Shown here one piece after another: positions 22,858-32,214 of a stretch of DNA of 64,000 bases; the stretch's first letter is position 1; each line of letters starts with the position of its first letter. The stretch covers positions 28,619 to 92,618 of the forward strand of contig DDSZ01000003.1 of NCBI GenBank assembly GCA_002344205.1, in the 5' to 3' direction. Under the pieces are notes generated by a model, which made no database searches, was not told the DNA's origin, and worked only from the letters and a program-made list of their open reading frames with translations. This stretch comes from Opitutaceae bacterium UBA2377. GTDB taxonomy: Bacteria; Verrucomicrobiota; Verrucomicrobiia; Opitutales; Opitutaceae. A program made the position numbers and the translations under genes.

Positions 22858-24729
22858 TCACCTATGCTCCTCATAGCTGACTTCGATCTTCGCGGCGAAG
22901 GCCTGCTGTTTGGCGGCGCCCTGGAAGCGGATGCTGTGCGTGCGTTCGTCGTAAATCCAGCCGTTCGCCGGATCGGACGGCACCTCTTGACCGTCCACCA
23001 GCACGCGCAAGCTTGGCCGGTGGAGCGTGGCGCCGGCCGCGACCGGATCGAGCGCGACGGCGACGGTGTCGGCGATGCGGTCGCCGAGCGCCGCGAGGGG
23101 CGCGGAGAAATCTTCCTCGATGTTGAGCACGGTGCCGCCCGTGAGCTCGGCGGCGCGGCGGTGCGACACGTTGCTCGGCGACACCACGGCGTGCATCTCG
23201 ATTTTGCCACGCCGGTTGCCCTTCACGAGGGCGAAGGGCCGCACCACCCAGTAATTGATGTAACTGTCGAGCGTCTGGCGCCGGGCAGGATTCCGCGCGT
23301 TGTATTGGCTGAGCAGGTCAGGGAGCTTGCCGTCCTCAATCCACTTCGCCTCCCGGCCGCCGCCGGGCAGTTCCCGCCATGTCGCCATGCGGGTCTCCTC
23401 CTCGTCCATGAAGAAGACGACGATCGTGGTGGCGTCGGGCCGCAGGAGGGCGTGCTGCTTTTGGGAATAGTTCGCCACGAAATTATACACCGCCGTGAAG
23501 GCCGTGCGGTTGCTGTCACCGTTGGTGCCCACCTTCACGAGTTCGGCGAAGATGCCGTCGGGCGTCTGCGGCGTCACCCACGGCTGACGCAGCACCGGCA
23601 GCGTCACGAGCGCACCGTTGCTCGCCACCTGCTTGGTGACGGTCTTCGGCCGCTCGCGGCGATCGAGCACCGCCTGCCCCGCGGCGTTGAGCTCCACGGA
23701 GCGGACCGGCTTGAACAGCGCCGCCCGCCGGCCCGGCTCCACGTTGACAAAATCCGTGGTGAGGACGCCGATGCGGTAGTCGAGCCCGCGCTCGTCGAAG
23801 AGCTGCCGGAAGCGCCGGAGATTGGCCGCGATGCGGTCCTGGTGCGGCGCCATCGAGGGCGAGTTGTTGATGACGAACACGAGATCGACCTCGCGGCTCT
23901 TGGAGCGGTCCGCAGTGAGGCGCTTCGCCTCGCGGATCGGCTCCACGGTGACGATGACGACGTTCTCCATGCCGAGCTGGGCGTTGTTTTCGTCGGAGGT
24001 GTAGTAGTGGAAACGGTCCTCGCCGATGAACCCGGGGTTGGGCGCGTAGGTGAGCCGGCCGGTGCGGGGATCGAGCCGCGCGCTGCCGTGCCGGGGCCGG
24101 TCGGCCTCGCTCAGGGCATAGACCACCTGCCGGTTGGTGACGGTGGCGCGGTCGGCGAGATCCATGAAGTCCTCATGGCTGGGGACCTGCTGCGTGACCG
24201 CGACATTGGGGCGGGTGGCGAGCATGACCGCACGTTCCGCCAGGATGCGCTCGCGGTCCTCGGTGATCTCAAATTTCTCGAGCACCACCGGCGCCGCCGC
24301 CTGCACCTCGATCACGACACGGTTCTCGAAAACCAGCCCGGAAGTTTCGTTGCGCACGGTGTAGGTGAACGAATCCTCACCCGCGTAGTCCTCGTGCGGC
24401 CGGTAGGCGAAATAGCCGTGGCGCGCGGTCTTGTTTTGGAAAAAATCCGCATCCCCGCCGGCCAGCCCCACCCGGCCAAACCGGGGCTCGACCGTGATCG
24501 TGTAGATCAGGTCGCCGCCAAGCGTGTCCCCGATCACTTCCTGGGCGACGACCAGTTGCCCGTGCGTCCCGGCGCCCTCCTCGGCCACCAACCGCATCGG
24601 CGTGGTCGAAATAATCGTCTCCGCGTCGGCGGCGACCGCCCGGGAGCCGGCAAAAACCGCCAGGCCCGTGAGCAAACACGACAGCCCCGGCAGTCGCAAC
24701 CAGGCGGGAAAAGAGAAAGTGAGCTTCAT
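22858..24729 (-). CDS. Secreted protein with Ig/cadherin-like repeats and a VWA-like domain
   Basis: A 623-residue exported protein. A signal peptide spans about residues 1-34 (hydrophobic core LPGLSCLLTGLAVFAG, then AVAADA). Two cadherin/Ig-like modules follow, each with the FxYxxxEDYxGEDSFTY type of signature (about 105-125 and 227-246). From about 278 there is a von Willebrand A-like domain beginning EVDLVFVINNSPSM; the usual metal-binding DxSxS is here Asn288-x-Ser-x-Ser, so the first aspartate is missing. A later MDEEETR segment remains acidic. This suggests adhesion or surface assembly, perhaps with altered metal binding. No start alternative with a signal peptide was found further upstream. 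Confidence 0.75.
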   Translation of the reverse strand: MKLTFSFPAWLRLPGLSCLLTGLAVFAGSRAVAADAETIISTTPMRLVAEEGAGTHGQLVVAQEVIGDTLGGDLIYTITVEPRFGRVGLAGGDADFFQNKTARHGYFAYRPHEDYAGEDSFTYTVRNETSGLVFENRVVIEVQAAAPVVLEKFEITEDRERILAERAVMLATRPNVAVTQQVPSHEDFMDLADRATVTNRQVVYALSEADRPRHGSARLDPRTGRLTYAPNPGFIGEDRFHYYTSDENNAQLGMENVVIVTVEPIREAKRLTADRSKSREVDLVFVINNSPSMAPHQDRIAANLRRFRQLFDERGLDYRIGVLTTDFVNVEPGRRAALFKPVRSVELNAAGQAVLDRRERPKTVTKQVASNGALVTLPVLRQPWVTPQTPDGIFAELVKVGTNGDSNRTAFTAVYNFVANYSQKQHALLRPDATTIVVFFMDEEETRMATWRELPGGGREAKWIEDGKLPDLLSQYNARNPARRQTLDSYINYWVVRPFALVKGNRRGKIEMHAVVSPSNVSHRRAAELTGGTVLNIEEDFSAPLAALGDRIADTVAVALDPVAAGATLHRPSLRVLVDGQEVPSDPANGWIYDERTHSIRFQGAAKQQAFAAKIEVSYEEHR

Positions 24730-24826
24730 AAGGGAAGAACGATACCGCCCTTGGAGTCTGTCAACCGGGCTCCGGTTCCGTGCCATTACGGCCTGTTGGC
24801 CGGGAGCCGCCCGCCAGGGCGCAGGG

Positions 24827-26974
24827 TCAGACAGGCAATTCAAACCAGAAAACGCTGCCGCCTGCCGGCGGACAATCGACACCAATCCGCCCCCGGTGGG
24901 CCTCAATCGCCAACCGGCAGAAGGCCAGGCCAAGACCGACGGAGTGATACTGCCCGTCCTGCCGGGTCTTGATCGCTCCAAATTTCTCAAAAATCCGGGT
25001 GCGTGCTTCCGCCGGCACCCCGGGACCCTGATCACAAACTTCCACCCTGATCGTAGTTTCCGTCGCCAGCAGCCGGGTGCAGACCTTGCCTCCGGCCGGG
25101 GTGTGCTTGATCGCATTGCCGATAAGATTTTGCAGCACCCGCTCCAGCAAGGTGCGATCAACCGTCGCGGTGCTGCGCTCCGACATCACTTCAACCGTCA
25201 ATTCCCGGCCTTTCTCCATGTGGGCCAGCGCCTCGGTGATACGACGGACCAGTCCGGCCAGATCGACAACGGAGAGTTCCAGCGGCAGCTTGCCCTGCTC
25301 CATCCGGCTCACGTCGAGCAGGTCGTTGGTCATTTGTGCCAGGTGCCGCGCTGCCGCAGTCACACCCTGCAGATTCTTGCCCGCTGCGGGCGGCAGATTG
25401 CTTCCAAACTGCATTTCCATCAACTCCAGCCGGCCGAGCATGACCGTCAGCGGCGAACGCATGTCATGCACCAGCATGTGAACCAGATTGTCCCGCAGTT
25501 CCTCGAGCTTCTTGAGGCTGTCGTAGTTCCGCGCGAGTTCGTGCTGGGCCTGCCGGATCGCCTCGGTGCGCACGTTGACCAGAGCCTCCAAGTGCTCCTG
25601 ATGCTCCCGAAGTTCAAGGTAGTTGACGAGGATCTCCGCCAGAGATGAGAGCAGCCGTCGCTCTTCCTCCAAAAACACCTCCTCCCCTGAGCTTGTCGGT
25701 TTTTCCAGATAGATCACATCAATACGCCCCTCATTTGTGCCGACTTTGAAAGCGGTCGTCATCTGCCACGGCGTGTCCGGCCAAGGTGCCGTGGTCACTT
25801 CTTCGCCATACACTATCCGGGCCACGGCTTGCGCAGGAAACTGCATGCCGGCGGGAATGAGCGCGGCGAGTTCCTGCAATATTTTCCCGCTGAAACGCCG
25901 CTGGGGCTGCAGCAGCTGTGCGGCGCCGTGAAGCACCCTCAGCTCCTTGACCCGTTCGCCCAGGGCACGGACCAGCTTCTCCCGCTCCTCCTCAGCCCGG
26001 CGTTGCGCGGTGACGTCCATGACCATGCCGGCAAGACGAACCACCGCGCCATCCCGCTCCTCATAAACGGCCGCCACTCCCTCAATCCACTTCAACCCCT
26101 CCTCCGGATGAACTATACGAAACTGCCGCCGCGTCCGCTGGCATTGTCTCGTCCGCAGCGCCTCCAGGTTCTCCCGGATGCCGGGATAATCCTGCGGCAC
26201 CACCAGGTTGCGCCAGCGTTCCAAGGCAATGCGGCCGTCCGCCGAATCGGGCAGACCGAAGATGGCATGATAGCGCGCATCCGCCTCGATCTCGCCGCGC
26301 TGCAGATCCATCTGCCAGGTGCCGATGTGGCCGGCCTCAAGCGCGAATTGCAACCGCTGCTCCGCATGGCGCCGGCCGCCGCTTTCACTCTCCGCCCGGC
26401 GCAGCGAATCGCTCACCGACACGGTCACCAGCCGTTGCACGATGAGCGCAAGCAGGATGGCCATCGCATTGAAAAGCCACGTGGACCAGATGGTGAACGT
26501 GAACTCCGGCTCCGGCAGCAAACCGATGCTTTCCACCACGGCCAGCGTCAGGGCCAGCAGGATGCAGCCCATCGCCGTCATTATCCCGGCCCGCCAGCCC
26601 AGCAACAGTCCCGCGATCATCATCACCGCAACAAACAGCGGCGTAGCCGGAGAATGGATTCCACCCGTGTGCAGGGAACGGTTGAAAATTTGCAGCCCGA
26701 CACCCACCACCAGACCCCAGCTCGCCCAGCGGGTATGGCCGCGGCTGCTGATAAAAAGCATCACCATGCCGAGGCCCGTCAAGACGCCAACCGAGGTCAA
26801 ACGGGCCGGCAGCGTCTCCGGCTCGACCACCGCCGCAAGGGCGAGGATCACCGCGACCACCGTGATAAAACTCCAGACGGTATATTGAAAAATTGTGTGG
26901 TAGTGCGCTCTCGCCGCCATCGAGTCGGTTGAGGGAGCGGGATCCATCCAAAGCACCGCCAATCTCGTGAACAT
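24827..26974 (-). CDS. PAS-domain sensor histidine kinase with N-terminal membrane sensor
   Basis: A hybrid-less histidine kinase of 715 residues from the chosen start. An N-terminal membrane part has about six hydrophobic segments (residues 30-185), followed by a PAS/PAC domain (about 205-327, ending MDVTAQRRAEEE), a GAF-like stretch (about 345-455), a coiled helix, and the kinase core with phosphoacceptor His503 in LVHDMRSPL and the ATP-binding N box NLIGNAIKHT, then DQGPGVP and GLGLAFCRLA. No response regulator lies alongside, so its partner is elsewhere. An in-frame GTG/ATG at 27028 would extend into a perfect 11-bp hairpin, which is why I favour the inner ATG. Confidence 0.9.
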   Translation of the reverse strand: MFTRLAVLWMDPAPSTDSMAARAHYHTIFQYTVWSFITVVAVILALAAVVEPETLPARLTSVGVLTGLGMVMLFISSRGHTRWASWGLVVGVGLQIFNRSLHTGGIHSPATPLFVAVMMIAGLLLGWRAGIMTAMGCILLALTLAVVESIGLLPEPEFTFTIWSTWLFNAMAILLALIVQRLVTVSVSDSLRRAESESGGRRHAEQRLQFALEAGHIGTWQMDLQRGEIEADARYHAIFGLPDSADGRIALERWRNLVVPQDYPGIRENLEALRTRQCQRTRRQFRIVHPEEGLKWIEGVAAVYEERDGAVVRLAGMVMDVTAQRRAEEEREKLVRALGERVKELRVLHGAAQLLQPQRRFSGKILQELAALIPAGMQFPAQAVARIVYGEEVTTAPWPDTPWQMTTAFKVGTNEGRIDVIYLEKPTSSGEEVFLEEERRLLSSLAEILVNYLELREHQEHLEALVNVRTEAIRQAQHELARNYDSLKKLEELRDNLVHMLVHDMRSPLTVMLGRLELMEMQFGSNLPPAAGKNLQGVTAAARHLAQMTNDLLDVSRMEQGKLPLELSVVDLAGLVRRITEALAHMEKGRELTVEVMSERSTATVDRTLLERVLQNLIGNAIKHTPAGGKVCTRLLATETTIRVEVCDQGPGVPAEARTRIFEKFGAIKTRQDGQYHSVGLGLAFCRLAIEAHRGRIGVDCPPAGGSVFWFELPV

Positions 26975-27011
26975 ACCCGTCACTACATGCGGGAATGGCT
27001 TGGGTGGCATA

Positions 27012-27035
27012 GGCGAAGGTGGTGCCACCTTCGCC
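27012..27035. repeat. Perfect 11-bp hairpin upstream of the histidine kinase
   Basis: GGCGAAGGTGG and CCACCTTCGCC are perfect complements with a 2-base loop. The right arm continues into GCGAAAGCTACGCCGGCAG, which resembles the CTTCGCCNAGGCTAYGG repeat family. It is placed in the leader of the kinase gene or just ahead of it. Confidence 0.6.
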
Positions 27036-27108
27036 GCGAAAGCTACGCCGGCAGCGCCGGGTCACAATCCAAATCCGGAACGGACGCAATTTTGGCTCTT
27101 CGCGCCGC

Positions 27109-27714
27109 CTACTTCCCCGCCCCGCCCTGCGCCACCCATGTCGCATACTCCGCCCGCGGCATGAAACGCAGCGACGCGGAGTTGATGCAGTAGCGCAGCC
27201 GCGTCGGCCTCGGGCCGTCGCGGAAGACGTGGCCGAGGTGACTCCCGCAGACGTTGCAATGCACTTCCGTGCGCACCATGCCGTGCGACCGGTCCACCAG
27301 CTCGCCGACAAACGATTTCTCGATCGGCTGGTAAAAGCTCGGCCAGCCCGTGCCGCTGTCGAACTTGGTCTGGCTGTCGAACAGCGGGGTGTCGCAACCC
27401 ACGCAGAAATACACGCCGTCCTTCTTGCTGTCCCAGAACTCGTTCCTGAAGGGCGGCTCGGTGCCCTGCTGGCGTGCGACGTGATACTGGAGCGGCGTCA
27501 GCCGCTGCCGCCATTCGGCGTCGGTGCGCTGCACCTTGGCCTTGCTCATGTCGATGACGACATTGGACGGCAGTCCGCAGGCGGAGATTTCGCCCGGAGC
27601 GCATTCGAGGGCATCCTTGGCGGCGGTCTTGTTTTTCGAGGCGTTCATGTCGGTGACAAACAGGAGGCCGGCGGCAGCGAGCAGCACCGGCAGGGTCAGG
27701 TGGCGGGGTTTCAT
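27109..27714 (-). CDS. msrB: Exported peptide-methionine (R)-S-oxide reductase
   Basis: A 201-residue MsrB, which repairs methionine-R-sulfoxide in oxidised proteins. Family features are two CxxC zinc motifs (FCVGCD and HCNVCG), [21 protein letters not shown] and the catalytic Cys in [11 protein letters not shown]. An N-terminal hydrophobic segment (about residues 6-20, [15 protein letters not shown]) indicates export or membrane anchoring, so it should act outside the cytoplasm on envelope proteins. About 25 residues of low-complexity linker separate it from the catalytic domain. MsrA is not fused and is not nearby. Confidence 0.93.
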   Translation of the reverse strand: MKPRHLTLPVLLAAAGLLFVTDMNASKNKTAAKDALECAPGEISACGLPSNVVIDMSKAKVQRTDAEWRQRLTPLQYHVARQQGTEPPFRNEFWDSKKDGVYFCVGCDTPLFDSQTKFDSGTGWPSFYQPIEKSFVGELVDRSHGMVRTEVHCNVCGSHLGHVFRDGPRPTRLRYCINSASLRFMPRAEYATWVAQGGAGK

Positions 27715-27743
27715 GACGGCGACACCTTAACCGCTCCCGGCAA

Positions 27744-29030
27744 TTATTCCACCTTTACAGGCAAAATCCCGTCTTTGAACTCCGTCTGCAGCCGCTGGCC
27801 CGGACGCAGCCCCTTCCGCGCGGCCACCGGCCGGCCGGCTTCGTCACGCACGATCGCGAACCCGCGGTTGAGCACCGAGGCGGGGCTCGCCGCCTGTAGG
27901 CGCTTCCACAGCGACAACAGCCGGTGCGACTCCAGTTGCACGCGCCCCTCGGGCGAATGCCGCTGCCACTGCGTCCGCATCTCGGCCAAGGCCTGCCGCT
28001 TCTCCTGCACTGCCGCCCGCAGCGCGCTGCCCAAGCGGTTGGCGAAATCATCCAGCCGCAACTGGCACTGCTCGATCTGCCCGGCCGGGCTCAACAAACG
28101 CAGCCGGCTGCGGGCGTGGTCGAGCCGCTCTTGCGCCCGCTCCATCGCACCGTCGAGCGCCCCGACCATCGCGGCCCGGGCGCGGTCCGCCCGTTCGAGC
28201 GCCGCCACGAAATGGCTCGAGATCAGCTCCGCCGCGGCGCTCGGCGTCTCCGCCCGCACATCAGCCGCAAAGTCGCACAGCGTGAAATCAATCTCATGCC
28301 CCACGGCCGAGATCACCGGCACCGGACAGGCCGCCACCGCGCGCACGAGCGGTTCCTCGTTGAAGGCCCACAGGTCCTCCAGGCTGCCGCCGCCGCGGCC
28401 GATCACCAGCAGGTCGAAAATCCCCAGCTCCTGCGCCGCCGCCAGCATCGCCACCATCTCCGCCGCCGCGCCCTCGCCCTGCACCTTCGCCGGCAGCACG
28501 ACCACCCGGCCGCGCCACCCGCGGCGCGTGAGGATGCGTAGGAAATCCTGCACCGCCGCGCCGGTCGGCGACGTGATGAACCCCACCGTCGCCGGCAGCT
28601 CGGGAATCGCGCGCTTGCGCGCCGCGTCGAACAACCCCTCGTCGGCCAGCCGCTTTTTCAGCGCCTCAAATTCGCGCTGCAGCTTCCCCACGCCGTCCTC
28701 GATCACCGCGCGCACTATGAGCTGATACTGGCCGCGCGCCTCATACACGCTCACCTCACCGTAAACGACAACCTGCAGGCCGTCGCGCAGCTTCACGCTT
28801 TGCTTCACCGCGTCGCCGCGAAACAGCACCGCGCTCAGTTGCGCGCCGGCATCCTTCAGCGAAAAGTAAACATGCCCGCTGGCCTGCGCGCGCAAGTTCG
28901 AGACCTCGCCGCGCACCCAGCCCGGCCGCAGCCCGCTTTCCAAGAGCGTCTTCACCCGGCGCGTGAATTCGCTCACCGACTCCACGCGGTCGTCCGCCTC
29001 GCCGAAGAGCGATTCGTCGCGCTTTTTCAT
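27744..29030 (-). CDS. xseA: Exodeoxyribonuclease VII large subunit
   Basis: A 428-residue XseA, the catalytic subunit of exonuclease VII for single-stranded DNA processing. An N-terminal OB-fold (about 18-110, with RPGWVRGEVSNLRAQASGHV and YFSLKDAGAQLSAVLF) is followed by the nuclease domain with FITSPTGAAVQDFLRIL, LVIGRGGGSLEDLWAFNE and SAVGHEIDFTLCDFAADVRAET broken across conserved residues, then a long helical C-terminus. The ATG at 29030 is supported because it starts the family-conserved region and overlaps the stop of the membrane protein upstream (ATGA). xseB is not in the window. Confidence 0.95.
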   Translation of the reverse strand: MKKRDESLFGEADDRVESVSEFTRRVKTLLESGLRPGWVRGEVSNLRAQASGHVYFSLKDAGAQLSAVLFRGDAVKQSVKLRDGLQVVVYGEVSVYEARGQYQLIVRAVIEDGVGKLQREFEALKKRLADEGLFDAARKRAIPELPATVGFITSPTGAAVQDFLRILTRRGWRGRVVVLPAKVQGEGAAAEMVAMLAAAQELGIFDLLVIGRGGGSLEDLWAFNEEPLVRAVAACPVPVISAVGHEIDFTLCDFAADVRAETPSAAAELISSHFVAALERADRARAAMVGALDGAMERAQERLDHARSRLRLLSPAGQIEQCQLRLDDFANRLGSALRAAVQEKRQALAEMRTQWQRHSPEGRVQLESHRLLSLWKRLQAASPASVLNRGFAIVRDEAGRPVAARKGLRPGQRLQTEFKDGILPVKVE

Positions 29031-29710
29031 GCTGGGGGCCGTTGCCGGCGGTAGTGCCGCCGGAGCAGTTGCACCGCCACCGTCAGCGTCGCAAAAAGCA
29101 TGACGGCCATGAGCGCCGTGCGGCCCCGGCCCTGCATGACCGCGTCGCCGAAAAGCACGAAGGCGCAGGCGTAGGACGACGTGATCACCCAAGAGATGAA
29201 GAAATACGTCGGGAAGGAGATCCCGGCCAGCCCGAGCAGGTAGCTTTGCAACACGTAGGGCGGACCGGGTGTCACGCGCACGAGGATCACGAGGCTGCGC
29301 TGGTCGGCGGGCGCGGCCTGCGGCAGTTTGTAGCCGAGCCAGCGGCAAAGTTTTTCCAGCCACGGCCGCAGCGCGTAGCGGGCCAGCCAGTAAGTCAGCG
29401 CAAGGTTCACCGCCAGGCTCAGCCACACCAGCAGCAACACCAGCGGCATGCCCAGCGTCGGCGCAAAGACCGGTCCGGCCGTGAAGGTGAAGACCGAGAG
29501 CGGGCAACCCGCCGCCGGCAGCAGCGCCATCAACAGGAAATAGGTCGGCGCCCCCAGGCTCCGCACCCAGACCACGCCCTGCTCCGCGAGTTCGCGAGGG
29601 GATACTTCCTGCGTCTGCACCCACCACCAGCCCGCGGCCAACACCAGCAGGCCGGCGACCGCCAGCCCACCAAAGCGGATCCAGTTGAACTTTTGCTCCT
29701 CAACTTCCAT
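29027..29710 (-). CDS. TVP38/TMEM64 (VTT-domain) membrane protein
   Basis: A 227-residue membrane protein with the VTT/SNARE-associated architecture: an N-terminal anchor (about 11-30), a hydrophobic re-entrant region with PAAGCPLSVFTFTAGPVFAPTLG (about 65-87), a middle segment with RVTPGPPYVLQSYLLGLAG, and two further helices to the C-terminus. Family members are implicated in phospholipid scrambling or membrane homeostasis. Its stop overlaps the start of xseA by 4 bp, so the two are translationally coupled; a functional link is not obvious. The chosen start removes a longer leader without membrane character. Confidence 0.88.
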   Translation of the reverse strand: MEVEEQKFNWIRFGGLAVAGLLVLAAGWWWVQTQEVSPRELAEQGVVWVRSLGAPTYFLLMALLPAAGCPLSVFTFTAGPVFAPTLGMPLVLLLVWLSLAVNLALTYWLARYALRPWLEKLCRWLGYKLPQAAPADQRSLVILVRVTPGPPYVLQSYLLGLAGISFPTYFFISWVITSSYACAFVLFGDAVMQGRGRTALMAVMLFATLTVAVQLLRRHYRRQRPPA

Positions 29711-29805
29711 CCGCCCAGCCTGCCGCCCGGCGCGCCCGACCGTCAAGGGCGGCGTGCTCCGCGCTTGCCCGACCCCTGCCGCAAGCCGACACTGCCGCCA
29801 TTCGC

Positions 29806-32214
29806 GTGACCACACCCAGCAACCGAACCCTGCGTGACTGGCCGGCCGGCCTCATGGTCGCGGCCGCCTTGGGCACGGTGGCGCTCACGCTGGCCCACCC
29901 TTCATCCACCCGGCAGTTCACCTGGCCGTGGGTGCTGGTGCTCACCGCCGTCTGGCTCGCACCCATCGTGGCATTTTTTGGCACCCGCGAAGCCTGGCGG
30001 TTGCCCGGCCGGTTGCTCACCGCCGGACTCGTGCTGCTGGCCGGCGCGACCCTCGCCAGCGCCTTGGTCAGTCCTTTCGACCGTTTAAGCCTGCCGCGCG
30101 TGTGGCCGACGCTCGGCGGGGTCGCGCTGTTTTTCTGGCTACATCATTGGCTCGCGGACTCCGCTTCGCGCGCGCGGCGGGTCGCGCTGGGGCTCGCAGG
30201 CATCGGCACCCTCCTCGCGGTTTGCAGCCTGCTTCTCTGGCGCTGGCAATCCGCCGGCATCCCGTGGTCGGTGCGCAACGCCATCCCTTTCGGCCACTCC
30301 AACTATACCGCCGGTGCAGTGCTGCTCGTGCTCCCGTGGCTCGCCCTCGCCGGGTGGCAGGCCGCGGGATTGCGGCGGTTCGCGTGGATACTGGCCGCAC
30401 TCACCGGCCTCGCCGTGCTGCTGACCACCAGCAGCCGCGCCGGCGTGCTGGCCTTGGGCATGGTCATGGCCGGCGGTGTGGTCTTCGCGCTTGTGCGCGC
30501 ACCTTGGCCTCCACGCCGCAAACTCGCGCTCGGGCTCGCCGCCGTGGCGTTGTTGGGCCTGACGGTGCTGGCCAATCCGCGGTTGCGCGAACTGGTGCTG
30601 GGCGGCGGCTGGAGCGACATTGCCCGCGAAAGCAACACGCAGCGCAGCGCCATGCTCCAGGCCGGCGTCCTGCTCGGCGCGGAACGGCCGCTCCTTGGCT
30701 GGGGCCCCGGCGCCGTGCCGCTCACCTACCCCAAGGTGCGGGCCCGGCTCGATGGCGGCGTGGACAACGTCCTGCAACTGCACAGCACGCCGGTGCAGGT
30801 TTGGGCCACGCTCGGCGCCGTCGGCCTCGCCGCGCTCGGCCTGCTCGCGCTCGCCACGGCGCAACGCCTCCGGGCCGTGCGGCGCGCGCCCGGGCCGGTG
30901 CCGTTGACCGCCGCCGCCGCCCTGCTGGCCTATGGACTGTTCGCGCTCACCGACCACCAGCTCGACCTGCCCGCGCTCAACACCCTGCTCGTCCTGAACC
31001 TCGCGCTGCTCTTCACCGCTCCAAACCCCGCCGCATCCCCGGGCCAAAGCAACCTATTGGGTTACTTTGGCGGGAGCGCGCTCCGGGGTGTTTTCGGGGG
31101 ACTGGCGGTGTTGCTCCTAGCAATTCCGTTGTGGCGCACCGGCCAAGACCTCTATGCCCGGCACGCCTACGAGCAGGCACTCACGGCCTTGGTGGACGGC
31201 CAAATCCCGGCCGCACTGAAAAAACTCGAAACCGCGGCCCAGCGCGCGCCCCACGATCCCTATTACCGTCACCAACTCGCCGGCCGGCTGCTCGCACTGC
31301 GCGAATCGGAAAGCGACCCGGCGCGGCGCGACGAACTGGCCGCCACGGCCGCGGAGCATCTCCGGCTGTCGCTGGCCGCCGGCTGTTTCGAGGAATACGC
31401 CCATCTCAACCTCGCGTGGCTCGCCCTTGAGGCCGGCTCGGCTCAGCTCGCCCACCGGCATTTCCGCAGCGCGCTGGCGCTGGCCCCGCATCGCGGCGGC
31501 GCTTATTTCGGGCTCGGACTCGCCTTGCGCGAAAACGGCGAACTGCACGCCGCCATCCGCGCCTTCGCCCTCGAATGGGTCAACGACCCCGTCGTCGCGA
31601 CCCACCCGATCTGGACGCATCCGGACTTCGGGCATTACCGACCCGCGATTGCCCGCGAGGCCCGCGCCATGCTCGAAGAACTCACCCCCAGCCACCAGGC
31701 CGCTGCCTACGTGGGCGAACTCTGGGCTTGGTGGAACGAAGGCGGTCCGCCGCCATCCGCAGGCTTCAACCGCGAGACTGCCCGCTTCGCCGCCGCACTG
31801 ACAGCGATCAGCCGCGGCGAGCCGCCACCGGCCGGCCTGCAGGAATATGCCTGGGGCCGGTTGCTCGATGCGTGGTTCCACCCGTCCGGTGAATTCACCG
31901 CGCTCAGCCCGCGCGACCCGGCCTTCGCCGCCACGCTCGCCCGCCGCGCCGCACGCCACCCCTCGCCCGCCTGGCACGGCTTTCTCACCGCCGGCCCGGA
32001 AGGCGAACCGAACCTTGGGCTCAACACCCGCGCAACGCGCACCGGCTACGGCGTGCTCGCCCTCCACCCCGCCGGCCCGCCGTTGACGGATGTCTTTGTG
32101 CGCCAGACCCCGCGGATCGTTTCCGAGTTTGCTTCGTCGGTGTTTCCCGCGCGAGGCTGGCTCCCGGCGCGCGAGCTGCTCCAACGCCTGCCCGCCCCGG
32201 CCACCAACCCATGA
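29806..32214 (+). CDS. O-antigen ligase-like membrane protein with TPR domain
   Basis: An 802-residue protein. The first ~450 residues have about ten to twelve membrane segments with the Wzy_C/O-antigen ligase type region, including TTSSRAGVLALGMVMAGG, AERPLLGWGPG near 285-296 and a large periplasmic-type loop. After the last helix the protein is soluble with TPR-like repeats at about 455-620 (YEQALTALVDGQIPAALKKLETAAQ, ALALAPHRGGAYFGLGLALR), which may contact partners. It begins with GTG, the first in-frame start with a membrane-protein N-terminus. It overlaps the sugar transferase gene by 4 bp and probably polymerises or ligates the glycan made here. Confidence 0.82.
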   Translation: MTTPSNRTLRDWPAGLMVAAALGTVALTLAHPSSTRQFTWPWVLVLTAVWLAPIVAFFGTREAWRLPGRLLTAGLVLLAGATLASALVSPFDRLSLPRVWPTLGGVALFFWLHHWLADSASRARRVALGLAGIGTLLAVCSLLLWRWQSAGIPWSVRNAIPFGHSNYTAGAVLLVLPWLALAGWQAAGLRRFAWILAALTGLAVLLTTSSRAGVLALGMVMAGGVVFALVRAPWPPRRKLALGLAAVALLGLTVLANPRLRELVLGGGWSDIARESNTQRSAMLQAGVLLGAERPLLGWGPGAVPLTYPKVRARLDGGVDNVLQLHSTPVQVWATLGAVGLAALGLLALATAQRLRAVRRAPGPVPLTAAAALLAYGLFALTDHQLDLPALNTLLVLNLALLFTAPNPAASPGQSNLLGYFGGSALRGVFGGLAVLLLAIPLWRTGQDLYARHAYEQALTALVDGQIPAALKKLETAAQRAPHDPYYRHQLAGRLLALRESESDPARRDELAATAAEHLRLSLAAGCFEEYAHLNLAWLALEAGSAQLAHRHFRSALALAPHRGGAYFGLGLALRENGELHAAIRAFALEWVNDPVVATHPIWTHPDFGHYRPAIAREARAMLEELTPSHQAAAYVGELWAWWNEGGPPPSAGFNRETARFAAALTAISRGEPPPAGLQEYAWGRLLDAWFHPSGEFTALSPRDPAFAATLARRAARHPSPAWHGFLTAGPEGEPNLGLNTRATRTGYGVLALHPAGPPLTDVFVRQTPRIVSEFASSVFPARGWLPARELLQRLPAPATNP

